The notes under the pieces are model-generated. The model was not told the DNA's origin, made no database searches, and was given only the letters and a program-made list of their open reading frames with translations. A DNA stretch of 30,081 nt, taken from the NCBI GenBank assembly GCA_945788675.1, contig CALZMY010000100.1, positions 1 through 30,081 of the forward strand, read 5' to 3'. The translations under genes were made by a program, and so were the position numbers. The stretch's first letter is position 1; each line of letters begins with the position of its first letter. The DNA is from an uncultured Gammaproteobacteria bacterium (GTDB lineage Bacteria; Pseudomonadota; Gammaproteobacteria; SZUA-140). Positions 1-8,205 of the stretch are shown in pieces.

Positions 1-492
1 CGATTGTGTCGCTACTTCGCTAAAAATTATTTGGCGTCCATGCCAATAATTCACTCACTTACGCGACAACTAATTCCTTTTGCCCCGACCGCCCTGCGTC
101 CGCAGCGTTTTCGCACAACCTTGTTCACTCTCGTTCACTCGTTGCGCTCTACACTGCTACCACAATGGCTCTACGGCCACTAAAGCCGCTCCTGCATTTC
201 TTCGTCGATCGCTATCGCTCACAACTACGAAAGGGCAGACGGCGTGGCCTATCGGCGACTAGCGGCCTTCGCTTCGCTCTCCATGGCCGCCAGCGACGGA
301 AAAAATCGCTATTGCGCTCGAGGGCGCCTACTCATAAGCATATCTGCCACGAGCCACAGGACTTGATCGATATCTGGAATTAATTATACCAGCACTGTAG
401 ATTTCTCGATGCGAAGAATATCACAAATCCCAATCGGATCTTGCCCTGGCCAGGGAGTTCGGGCGAGGTGCGCAGTCTGTGCAGGACAAAAA
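1..492. other. Left-edge stretch with no supportable gene
   Basis: Several short open frames cross this stretch on both strands. None begins with a convincing ribosome binding site, none has a recognisable domain, and their compositions (runs of Arg, Ser, Leu and Pro) look like shadow translations. The end of the broken gene on the minus strand lies at its right border. I see no tRNA, terminator or repeat here. It may be intergenic or the outer flank of a gene that lies beyond the window. Confidence 0.5.
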
Positions 493-1403
493 TCAAAAGG
501 CATCAATAAAATTGATCTGCCATACCAGGTACATCTGCATGCTGTCGCCACCACTGGCGCCATCATCGGCACTCACATTCAACACTCCGCCGACAATGAC
601 GTCTCCATTAAAACAGGCCAGCCATATATTTCCAACGCGAGGTACTAATGCCATCAAGCTTCTTCATCTTAATCCCCACAACAGGCCCAGTGGCCCAACG
701 CCCCTTGCGGTTTCCATTCATGGCATAGGGAAGAAAGAGGTTCACATCGACTTCATAGTCTTTGTCGACACTCACCATAGCGTTTTCGGCGCTATTAGTC
801 AGCACTGCATCTCCAAAAAATATGTTCACCCCACTCTCCTCCTTTATCCAGAGCGCCATCTATCTGATAATAAAAACTGACGCCGATGCGACCACTACCA
901 TAGCGATCAAAATCATCAACATCGCTACTTTCATAACGCAGATAGACATTAGAGACAAACGCATCACCCCACCCCTTATCGAGCGGGTAATGCTGACTCA
1001 ACAGAGAGATATAAAGTCTCTGCGTCGCATCCTTAACTTCATTAACCCGTTGCGCCCGTAACTGAGACGCCCTAGTCGGGCCGTCAGGACGATAAAATCC
1101 CTCAGTCGAAACCTTGAGATAGACTTCATCCATCCGAACCATCAAGGTATACAGCAGCCGTAAAAATTCATCACGCTTACCCGGTGAAAAGTACTGATAT
1201 CTGGCCCCGCACCCGGCAAGTCGTTGCCGCTAGGCAACAACATCGGTATCTGAAATCTCAACATTGGCCAAAATCTCATAGGTCTTCACATCCAGAGCTG
1301 CAATCCCCTCATCACACAATTTAATCTCCTGTGCGATCGCCGCACTGGACAAAAACAGCATTAATAACAGACTCAAACAGCCAACATATCGTTTTTTATT
1401 CAT
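493..1403 (-). pseudogene. Broken gene for an exported, probably outer-membrane protein
   Basis: Three minus-strand pieces join into one protein of about 300 residues once one stop and two frameshifts are repaired. It starts at ATG 1401-1403 (MNKKRYVGC...) with a clear Sec signal peptide ending near AIAQ. The reading frame then hits TAG at 1230-1232 (…DTDVVA*RQRLAGCGARYQ…) and continues in the same frame to about 840. There the frame shifts (…DKGGEW versus KEESGVNIFF). A second shift lies at the A/T run near 610-613 (…YMAGLF* versus GLFNGDVIVGG). The protein ends at the TGA of 493-495 (…NFIDAF). Alternating aromatic and polar residues in the last third suggest beta-strands. I do not recognise the family. 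Sequencing error could explain one lesion but hardly all three. Confidence 0.7.
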
Positions 1404-1520
1404 GCCCCGTTTCTCAAGTTTCCAATTGCCACGATCGTTGGCAAGCGCCGACATGGCGCCTGCTAGTTTGACCGCCACATCCCTAGGCATTTATTACGCC
1501 AGCAAAAATATCGACGCAAA

Positions 1521-1548
1521 AAAAAGCCATCGCAATGGATGGCTTTTT
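1521..1548 (-). terminator. Rho-independent terminator after hemN
   Basis: A perfect 11-bp stem (AAAAAGCCATC / GATGGCTTTTT) with a 6-nt loop lies 25 bp beyond the hemN stop. A T-run follows on the minus strand. The A-run on the other arm means it could act in both directions. Confidence 0.85.
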
Positions 1549-1572
1549 CACGCAACGACAAAAAACCGGGCG

Positions 1573-2955
1573 TTAGATCACCTTCGAATAACGCTGTTCA
1601 CTCTGCTGACGCAGATAACGATCAAACACCATACAGAGATTACGGATCAGCAGACGTCCTGCCGGCAGTACACAAATCCTGTCGCCTTCAATGGTCAGTA
1701 ATCCATCGCGCTCGATCTGACGAATCTCTTCCATCTCCGGTACAAAATAGTCTGCAAAATCGATATTGAACTGCTTCGCGATCATCGCCATATTAAGCTC
1801 AAACTGGCAAATCAGCTTGGTGATGAGCTCACGACGCAGGATGTCGTCATCGTTCAATTCAACGCCACGATAGAGCGGCAGCTTGCCCGCATCAATCAGC
1901 GCCGCATATTCCTCGATGGTCTTAACGTTCTGGCTATAGGTGTTACCCACCATGCCAATCGAGGTCACCCCCATCGCGACGAGGTCACACTCGGCATGGG
2001 TCGAGTAGCCCTGGAAATTACGATAGAGGCTGCCTTCACGCTGCGCTATCGCCAGTTCATCATCAGGCCTGGCGAAATGATCCATGCCGATGTAGACATA
2101 ACCCGCCTGCTTGAGGCGCTCATTGGTCATCTGCAGGATCTCCAGCTTCTCGCTCGCCGATGGCAGATCAGCTTCGATGATACGTCGCTGCGGTTTAAAC
2201 ATCTCCGGCAGATGCGCATAGTTGAAGACCGAGAGGCGATCCGGTCCCGCTGCAATCACCTTATCAACCGTCTTCGAAAACCCATCCAGCGACTGGAATG
2301 GCAGACCGTAGATCAGATCGACACTGACAGACTTAAAGCCTTCCGCCTTCGCCTGATCGAGCACCGCAAAGGTCTGCGCTTCAGTCTGGATACGGTTGAC
2401 TGCCTTCTGTACTCGCGGGTCAAAATCCTGCACCCCGAGACTCATACGGTTAAAACCGAGTTCACGCAGCAATTTGATGGTATCGCTTTTAACTTCACGT
2501 GGATCGATCTCGATTGAATACTCGCCACTATCGTCATCGTGAAGATTGAACTGTTCACGAGTCTTCGCCATCAACGCCGTCATCTGCGCATGACTGATGA
2601 AGGTGGGTGTGCCGCCACCCCAGTGAAGTTGATCCACTTTGCGCGAGCGCTCAAACAGCGCCCCCTGCATCTCGATCTCTTTAAACAGCGACGCAAGATA
2701 AGGCTCGGCGTGCTTACGATTCTTGGTAGCAATCTTGTTGCACGCACAGTAAAAACAGAGCGTGTCGCAAAATGGAATATGGAAATAGAGGGATAGTGGA
2801 CCGCCCTGCTGGTTAGTCTTTGCCGCCACCGCGCGATAGTCCGCCTCAGCAAATCCTTCGTGAAACTGCACCGCCGTAGGATACGAGGTGTAACGCGGAC
2901 CGCTTTTGTCATAACGACGAATTAATTCAATATCAAACACCAGGGACTGATCCAT
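1573..2955 (-). CDS. hemN: Oxygen-independent coproporphyrinogen III oxidase (radical SAM)
   Basis: HemN oxidatively decarboxylates coproporphyrinogen III to protoporphyrinogen IX in haem synthesis without oxygen, using SAM radicals in the cytoplasm. The 460-residue length is that of true HemN. The N-terminus carries the HemN-type RRYDKSGPRYTSYPTA stretch. The radical-SAM cluster ligands are C63, C67 and C70 (HIPFCDTLCFYC), with a further C72 as in E. coli HemN. The GGGTP SAM motif is at 113-117. The start is supported by AGGAG six bases upstream of the ATG. It is a monocistronic gene with its own terminator. A candidate promoter with a perfect TATAAT box lies at 3014-3019 inside a palindrome. 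I found no clean FNR site, although hemN is often anaerobically regulated. Confidence 0.96.
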   Translation of the reverse strand: MDQSLVFDIELIRRYDKSGPRYTSYPTAVQFHEGFAEADYRAVAAKTNQQGGPLSLYFHIPFCDTLCFYCACNKIATKNRKHAEPYLASLFKEIEMQGALFERSRKVDQLHWGGGTPTFISHAQMTALMAKTREQFNLHDDDSGEYSIEIDPREVKSDTIKLLRELGFNRMSLGVQDFDPRVQKAVNRIQTEAQTFAVLDQAKAEGFKSVSVDLIYGLPFQSLDGFSKTVDKVIAAGPDRLSVFNYAHLPEMFKPQRRIIEADLPSASEKLEILQMTNERLKQAGYVYIGMDHFARPDDELAIAQREGSLYRNFQGYSTHAECDLVAMGVTSIGMVGNTYSQNVKTIEEYAALIDAGKLPLYRGVELNDDDILRRELITKLICQFELNMAMIAKQFNIDFADYFVPEMEEIRQIERDGLLTIEGDRICVLPAGRLLIRNLCMVFDRYLRQQSEQRYSKVI

Positions 2956-3010
2956 AACTCACTCCTAACTACCCACCTGAGAAATAGAACGAACGTGCTG
3001 CGGGCAAGCG

Positions 3011-3029
3011 GTGATTATAAGGCAATCAC
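3011..3029 (-). promoter_or_regulatory. Palindrome overlapping the probable hemN -10 box
   Basis: GTGATT-N7-AATCAC is a perfect 6-bp inverted repeat. On the minus strand it contains TATAAT (3014-3019), about 59 bp upstream of the hemN start codon. No good -35 sequence is present 16-18 bp further upstream, which fits an activator-dependent or repressible promoter. The binding protein is unknown. Confidence 0.45.
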
Positions 3030-3122
3030 GCCTTCATCGCGAATTGAAATGCCAATTCCCGACTGTAACCCTATGATATTAAAATGACTTAAGGAACCTG
3101 AAAAGGACATAACGCTACAGGC

Positions 3123-4280
3123 TCATTCATAATGCTGGGCGTGGGCCTCGCCTATACGCGCCGAAACCTGTTCCCAGTCATTAACGAACACCCCGAGGGT
3201 TTCGGAAAGACCTTCATTCATTAACCAGTCATAATTTTTATTCTGGTAAGCTGTGATGACCTCGTTGTAACGCTCTTTGAGTATCGTGTTTTTTGAGTCA
3301 AGATTGGTGATGACTCCAAGGCCGGTGGGTGCCGTCGGGATGGTGAAACAGGTGAGATCTGGGCGGAACCTGCGAAGCGCAGCCATTACTTTCCATGCAT
3401 CGCCGGAATTGAAGTTGCTGTGACTGTCAGGATCTGAGGAGATGTTATCCAGTGGCCGCACATCATGCAGCACCACCACCGTTCCAGGGTGAGAAAATCG
3501 CTCAACATTCATAAAATCACGTAGCACCTGATCAAAAACATGCAGTCCATCGATAAATGCCAGATCAACCTTAGCCTGCCCCATGACCTCAGCCAGATTA
3601 TGCTGCTCAAAGAACACGTCACTTTCCAGGTTAAACATCTGCGTAGTATTCGATAGTGGAAACTGAAGCATCGGATCAGGGTCCACTCCAACCGCGACGG
3701 TGGGAGGCTGGGCTAACGTGAGCGTCTGGCCTGTTTGAACGCCTATCTCCAGATAGGTCGCTGGTTGAAGCCATTGATGGAAGCGCGCGAGCCATTCATG
3801 ATAGCTATCGCCCGGCATCACCGCCTTGGCGAGTGAGATATAGGTGGCATCATGACTGGCCACTTGTTTCTGGCTGAGCGCCTTGCGTAAAACCCTTTCA
3901 GCCTCTGAATATCGCTCATACTGAATTAAGGCTTTTCCCAATACTAACAGGGAGTAGTAATGATCAGGGTCCTGAGTCAGCGCCTGTTTAAGCACGCCCT
4001 CCGCCTCTCTAAGCTTCCCAGTGGCCAGATAAGCTTCTCCCAGAGTAGCCAATAACAGGAGATTATCGGGATTGACTCCCAAAGCTTTGCGCAGCTGGTG
4101 AATAGCCTCATTTGACTGCATCTGGCTCTTCTTGAGCAGGGCATAAGCGAGCATATGACTTGCGTCTGGCTGCCCCGGTATTTTTTCAAGCACCATTCTA
4201 CAGGCTTTGTCAGCTTCGTCAGGTTGGCTGGCGGATAAATGGTGAGCGGCGCTCTCAAGCATCTGATTGAGATCATTCAT
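3123..4280 (-). CDS. TPR-repeat protein fused to a class I SAM methyltransferase domain
   Basis: The N-terminal ~145 residues hold about four tetratricopeptide repeats, for example the segments around PDNLLLLATLGEAYLATG and DPDHYYSLLVLGKALIQY. The C-terminal part has a Methyltransf_24-like Rossmann fold: motif I YLEIGVQTGQTL (about 174-185), an acidic VGVDPDP loop (about 197-203), then DLAFIDGLHVFDQVLRDF and VVLHDVRP. Such proteins often modify sugars, polysaccharides or small molecules, with the TPR part as a docking arm; the substrate here is unknown. It sits 167 bp upstream of hemN on the same strand and shows no functional link to it. The start is uncertain, since the GGAG upstream is 12 bases from the ATG. 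Confidence is good for the domains and low for the role. Confidence 0.8.
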   Translation of the reverse strand: MNDLNQMLESAAHHLSASQPDEADKACRMVLEKIPGQPDASHMLAYALLKKSQMQSNEAIHQLRKALGVNPDNLLLLATLGEAYLATGKLREAEGVLKQALTQDPDHYYSLLVLGKALIQYERYSEAERVLRKALSQKQVASHDATYISLAKAVMPGDSYHEWLARFHQWLQPATYLEIGVQTGQTLTLAQPPTVAVGVDPDPMLQFPLSNTTQMFNLESDVFFEQHNLAEVMGQAKVDLAFIDGLHVFDQVLRDFMNVERFSHPGTVVVLHDVRPLDNISSDPDSHSNFNSGDAWKVMAALRRFRPDLTCFTIPTAPTGLGVITNLDSKNTILKERYNEVITAYQNKNYDWLMNEGLSETLGVFVNDWEQVSARIGEAHAQHYE

Positions 4281-4473
4281 TGAGGTATAAAACTCCGCGC
4301 AAGTTGATTAATTAAGACTGACACTCTTAAAGAGCCTCTCATTAAGTCCGGAGGAAAAATGTTAGCAATGAGCCCCCCGTAACATAGCCTTTTTTTGGCC
4401 TATGTGAAAGTCATGATCTACACACTATAACGTCGGAACTGATTCCAAACTTTAATACCGGACCGCCCGTCAG

Positions 4474-4499
4474 GCTAGCGGCCCAACGTCTGCGCTAGC
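4474..4499. repeat. Short inverted repeat in the intergenic gap
   Basis: GCTAGCG (4474-4480) and CGCTAGC (4493-4499) form a perfect 7-bp stem with a 12-nt loop. It lies about 50 bp beyond the stop of the MFS gene. No T-run follows on either strand, so it is at most a weak transcript end or RNA-stability hairpin. Confidence 0.35.
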
Positions 4500-4547
4500 G
4501 CTGATTTTCATCAATAGTCACACAAGTACTAAATGCAGCTCACGGCA

Positions 4548-5846
4548 TTAAAGCCCCCGTCTCATGCGCTGCCCCGCCTTCTCGTCAACAAACCAGAGCA
4601 GTATCGCCCCGGCAAAAAAGAGGATCAGCAGGGACAATACGGCGAGGCGATGACTATCGGTGGCGACCGCCACCCACCCCATCATCAACGGTCCGGCGAC
4701 CGCGGCAAACTTGCCCAGCATGTTATAAAAACCAAAAAATTCTGCCGATTTATGCGGCGGAATCAGGCGCGCATAGAGCGAACGACTCAGTGACTGAATG
4801 CCACCCTGCACCAGACCGATCATGATTGCGAGGCCATAAAACTCAATCTCCTGTTCGATCAGTGACGCCCACACTGTGATTCCCACATAGACCGCAATCG
4901 CAATAAAGATCCCCGTCTTGGCGCCATAGCGTGCGCCGAGTCGCCCAAACAGGATCGCTGCCGGAAAGCCAACAAACTGGGTAATTAGCAGTGCGACAAT
5001 CAGGCTATTGGAATCAAAACCGATCGACAGCCCATAATCGATCGCCATACGTACGATGGTATCGACGCCATCGATATAGAGCCAATAAGCAAACAGAAAC
5101 AACATCACCACACGTAGCTGTCGAATCTCATGCAGGGTGTGGCGCAGTTGTTGCCAACCGCCAGATACACACTGCCATATCGAAATGTTATCTGTTTTTT
5201 CAGGCTCTTTAACGAACAGCCACAACGGAATGGAGAATATTCCCCACCACAACGCGACACAGAGAAACGAGACGCGCACCGCCTCACTTTTATCGACCAG
5301 CCCAAAGGTGGCCGGCCATAGCGTCATCACAACCATCAACGCAAAGATCACCCCACCGCCAAGATAACCGAGGCCATAACCGAGTGCCGAGACTACATCC
5401 AGCCTTGTCTCTGGCGCGACCTGCACAATCAGCGAATCGTAAAAGAGATTACCGCCCATAAAGCCGACCGTCGCCAGAATATAGATCACCACCGCCAGCG
5501 CCCAGTCACCCTGTCCGATAAAAAAGAGAGCACCGCACATTACGATGCCCATCAATGCAAAAAAGAGCAGGAATTTTTTGCGCGCACTGCCACGGTCTGC
5601 AATCGCGCCCAGCAACGGCGCGAAGATCATAATCACCAGACTCGCCACCGCGTTGGCAACCCCGAGCTGATAGGTACTCTCGGTCGTACTGAGATCACCG
5701 CCCCAATACTGCTTGAAAAAGATTGGAAAGAAACCGGCAATCACCACCGTCGCATAGGCGGAATTGGCCCAGTCATACAGCGCCCACGATACAATCTGGC
5801 GCGACTCACCATCCTGCTTAAAGGAACGAATAAATTGTGCAATCAC
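4548..5846 (-). CDS. UMF1/Atg22-type major facilitator transporter
   Basis: A 432-residue inner-membrane protein with about 12 hydrophobic segments. The N-terminus has the signature WALYDWANSAYATVV of the UMF1 family (relatives of yeast vacuolar effluxer Atg22). GAIADRGSARKK between helices 2 and 3 is the MFS cytoplasmic loop motif. GLVQGGIQSLSRSLYARLIP in the second half is also typical of the family. In yeast Atg22 exports amino acids from the vacuole; substrates of the bacterial members are largely unknown. The start codon overlaps the stop of prmB by 4 bp (ATGA at 5843-5846), so the two are translationally coupled. Confidence 0.88.
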   Translation of the reverse strand: MIAQFIRSFKQDGESRQIVSWALYDWANSAYATVVIAGFFPIFFKQYWGGDLSTTESTYQLGVANAVASLVIMIFAPLLGAIADRGSARKKFLLFFALMGIVMCGALFFIGQGDWALAVVIYILATVGFMGGNLFYDSLIVQVAPETRLDVVSALGYGLGYLGGGVIFALMVVMTLWPATFGLVDKSEAVRVSFLCVALWWGIFSIPLWLFVKEPEKTDNISIWQCVSGGWQQLRHTLHEIRQLRVVMLFLFAYWLYIDGVDTIVRMAIDYGLSIGFDSNSLIVALLITQFVGFPAAILFGRLGARYGAKTGIFIAIAVYVGITVWASLIEQEIEFYGLAIMIGLVQGGIQSLSRSLYARLIPPHKSAEFFGFYNMLGKFAAVAGPLMMGWVAVATDSHRLAVLSLLILFFAGAILLWFVDEKAGQRMRRGL

Positions 5847-6769
5847 GCCGCTAAAAAGGCCTCATGATATTGCACCAGCTCCGCAGCGGTAAGCAGGAAA
5901 ACACCGTGGCCGCCATATTCAAATTCCAGCCACATAAATGGCACGGTGGGAAAGCGTTCCGCCAGCGCCGCTTCGCTGTTACCGACCTCGACTATCAGAA
6001 TGCCATCGTCAGTAAGATAACGCGGCGCATCCTGCAAGATGCGGATCGCAAAGTCGAGCCCATCCTCACCCGCGACGAGGCCAATCTGCGGTTCATGACG
6101 AAACTCATCCGGCATCGATGCAATATCCTCGGCATCCACATAGGGCGGATTGCTGACGATGATATCGTACTTCCGCCCCTCGAGTGCGCTAAAGAGATCG
6201 GACTCGACCGCATTGACACGCCCTTCCAGTCTATGTAGTGCGATGTTTTTAGCGCTCACTGCCAGCGCATCGGGGGAGATATCGGCCGCATCGACCACTG
6301 CATCGGGAAAGGCATAGCTACAGGCGATCGCGATACAGCCGCTGCCGCTACCAATATCAAGCACGCGGTTAACAGGATGCTCTGATGGCCACCACGGTGC
6401 AAAGCCATTGACTATCAACTCACCAATCGGTGAACGCGGCACCAGCACGCGTTCATCGACATAAAACTTCAAGCCACAAAACCACGCCTCATTGATCAGA
6501 TAGGCCGCCGGCTTGCGCGTCTGCACACGCCGTTCAAACAGTGCCCGGATCGCCCCCCGTTGTTCAGGAGAAAGTGGCTGCGGCACATCATTCAACGCCT
6601 TATCTGCCGGCAACCCAAGCGCATAAAGCACCAGCCACGCGGCCTCGTCCAATGCGTTATTAGTCCCGTGGCCAAAATAGATGTCGTGCTGCGCGAAGTA
6701 GCCCACACCCCACTGCACCCACGCCTCTGCACTATCGAGCGTTTCCATTATTTCATCTGCTATTTGCAT
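5843..6769 (-). CDS. prmB: Ribosomal protein L3 N5-glutamine methyltransferase
   Basis: PrmB methylates a glutamine of ribosomal protein uL3 using SAM. The 308-residue protein has the PrmB-type N-terminal helical domain (about 1-110). The SAM-binding motif LDIGSGSGCIAIAC is at about 137-150, and the glutamine-binding catalytic NPPY loop is at 207-210 (SNPPYVDAEDI). The ending VSNPPYVDAED and the long N-terminal domain favour PrmB over PrmC (HemK). It is the first gene of a two-gene unit with the MFS transporter and begins just beyond the terminator of the parvulin gene. The start has a weak GGGA ahead of it; ATG at 6748 is an alternative. Confidence 0.92.
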   Translation of the reverse strand: MQIADEIMETLDSAEAWVQWGVGYFAQHDIYFGHGTNNALDEAAWLVLYALGLPADKALNDVPQPLSPEQRGAIRALFERRVQTRKPAAYLINEAWFCGLKFYVDERVLVPRSPIGELIVNGFAPWWPSEHPVNRVLDIGSGSGCIAIACSYAFPDAVVDAADISPDALAVSAKNIALHRLEGRVNAVESDLFSALEGRKYDIIVSNPPYVDAEDIASMPDEFRHEPQIGLVAGEDGLDFAIRILQDAPRYLTDDGILIVEVGNSEAALAERFPTVPFMWLEFEYGGHGVFLLTAAELVQYHEAFLAA

Positions 6770-6804
6770 CTATCCCAAACCCATCAAGCCAGTACTGCAC
6801 AAAG

Positions 6805-6839
6805 AAAACAGCCACCGTCCTGGCGGCGGTGGCTGTTTT
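6805..6839 (-). terminator. Strong terminator after the parvulin gene
   Basis: A perfect 13-bp stem (AAAACAGCCACCG / CGGTGGCTGTTTT) has a 9-nt loop. It lies between the ppiC-like stop and the prmB start. T-runs on both arms could serve either direction; placement fits the minus-strand parvulin transcript. Confidence 0.85.
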
Positions 6840-6862
6840 CACACGCAATATACAATATAAAA

Positions 6863-7144
6863 TTACTCGGTACGCTCAGTCACTTCAATCAGATGGTAAC
6901 CAAACTGGGTCTTAACCGGACCGTGCACCACGCCCACAGCATCGCTAAAGACCACGTCATTGAATTCTTTAACCATCTGCCCAGGGCCAAACGATCCAAG
7001 GTCACCGCCACTACCGCCCGATGGGCACTTGGAATGCTCTTTGGCGATATCCGCAAAATTTGCGCCCGCCTCGATCTGCGCCTTGAGTGACTCACACTCC
7101 GCTTCACTCTCCACCAGAATATGTCTTGCACTTGCTGTTGTCAT
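6863..7144 (-). CDS. ppiC: PpiC-type peptidyl-prolyl cis-trans isomerase (small parvulin)
   Basis: A single-domain parvulin of 93 residues, the same size as E. coli PpiC, acting as a cytoplasmic prolyl isomerase. It has the parvulin landmarks: ARHILVESEAE at the start, then FADIAKEHSKCPSGGSGGDLG, FGPGQMVKEFNDVVF, and TQFGYHLIEV at the end. I chose the ATG at 7142-7144 because it gives the standard PpiC N-terminus (MTTASARHILV) and has a GGGGGG stretch ahead of it. An upstream ATG at 7187-7189, with AAGG seven bases ahead of it, would add 15 residues. It has its own terminator and lies downstream of the ion-channel gene on the same strand. Confidence 0.92.
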   Translation of the reverse strand: MTTASARHILVESEAECESLKAQIEAGANFADIAKEHSKCPSGGSGGDLGSFGPGQMVKEFNDVVFSDAVGVVHGPVKTQFGYHLIEVTERTE

Positions 7145-7254
7145 AGAACCCCCCATTTTGGATAACAATTTTCTAAACAGATTTAACATAAAAAAACCTT
7201 TTCACCAACGATTCAACCTTCTTCACTCAACCATGCTATTCAACCATAGCTTAT

Positions 7255-8076
7255 TCAACCATCCCGGCGCGCCTCTCCCTGTGACTCGATACGCCGATGC
7301 AATCGCGCCAGTGACTCCTGCGTCTGACGCAACTCACGCAACAGTTCATCGCGCGATACCGGTAGCTGCAACTGTTCCAGCCTCTCGATCTTCGCTTCTT
7401 CCAGATTATTGAGTACTACCGCAATAAACAGGTTAATAATGACGAATGTCCCCATGATGACAAAACTGACAAAATAGATCCATGCTAAAGAGTGCATTTC
7501 CATTGCGGTGTACATCACATCGGTCCAGTCCTCCAGCGTCACAATCCGAAACAGTGTCAGCAGCGAAATCCCCAGTGTGCGCCAGTGCTCCGGGTCATGG
7601 GCATGAAACAGGTGATAACCCGCCACGGCATAGATATAGAAAATAATACTCATCAAAAGTAGGACATTCCCCATGCTCGGAATCGAGCGGATCAGTGTCG
7701 AAACGATCAGGCGCAGTTCAGGAATCGCCGAGATCAGGCGAAGTACCCGTAACAACCGCAGCAGACGCGCCACCATCGCCAGGTCGCCGGTAAACGGAAT
7801 CAACGACAGCACCACCACCGAGAAATCAAACAGATTCCAGCCATCGCCAAAATAGCGCTTCCACTGTGGTGCGACGGCAGTAATCTTGATGAGCGCCTCG
7901 AGGATAAAGATTGCCAGCACCAGATGGTTGCCCATCAGCAGCCAGTCGCCATACTGTTCAAAAATGTCGGCCGAGGTCTCCAACCCCAGGATCACGCCGT
8001 TAACAAGTATCACCGCCACCACAAAGCGCTCAAAGGCCTTGTGTTCGGAAATCTGCTGGCATAATTGTCTTATCAC
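7255..8076 (-). CDS. Voltage-gated cation channel subunit (BacNav/CavAb-like)
   Basis: A single-domain, six-helix voltage-gated ion channel of 273 residues that should form a homotetramer in the inner membrane. S4 carries four arginines at three-residue spacing (R104, R107, R110, R113 in ARLLRLLRVLRLI). The pore filter is TLEDWTD at 180-186. Known bacterial sodium channels have TLESW there, whereas the engineered calcium-selective CavAb has TLDDWSD. The two extra aspartates therefore suggest divalent selectivity (inference). After S6 a charged heptad-like tail (about 225-270) looks like the tetrameric coiled coil of this family. Translation starts at GTG 8074-8076, with AGAAGG nine bases upstream. 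A paralogue lies at 17656-18495. Confidence 0.9.
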   Translation of the reverse strand: MIRQLCQQISEHKAFERFVVAVILVNGVILGLETSADIFEQYGDWLLMGNHLVLAIFILEALIKITAVAPQWKRYFGDGWNLFDFSVVVLSLIPFTGDLAMVARLLRLLRVLRLISAIPELRLIVSTLIRSIPSMGNVLLLMSIIFYIYAVAGYHLFHAHDPEHWRTLGISLLTLFRIVTLEDWTDVMYTAMEMHSLAWIYFVSFVIMGTFVIINLFIAVVLNNLEEAKIERLEQLQLPVSRDELLRELRQTQESLARLHRRIESQGEARRDG

Positions 8077-8123
8077 TTCGCTTTACCTTCTCTCAATTCG
8101 ATAAAATCCATACATTACCGTGA

Positions 8124-8143
8124 TGCCGCTGTCGACAACGGCA
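8124..8143. promoter_or_regulatory. Near-perfect 20-bp palindrome between divergent genes
   Basis: TGCCGCTGTCGACAACGGCA is symmetric except for one position per arm. It lies in the 129-bp gap between the channel (-) and the membrane methyltransferase (+). TATTATAAA just downstream (from about 8153) resembles a -10 element for the plus-strand gene. It may be an operator; the regulator is unknown. Confidence 0.35.
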
Positions 8144-8205
8144 CTGAGCAGCTATTATAAACGTTTTTTACAGGCCAGAACTCATCATAAGGACAGAGTG
8201 CACTG

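Noticed and set aside
80..383. Overlapping plus-strand frames at the left edge
   Set aside because: No ribosome binding sites or domains; composition looks like non-coding translation.
3033..3048. Possible FNR site upstream of hemN (TTCATCGCGAATTGAA)
   Set aside because: It does not match TTGAT-N4-ATCAA in spacing or bases, and lies at an unusual distance from the likely start of transcription.
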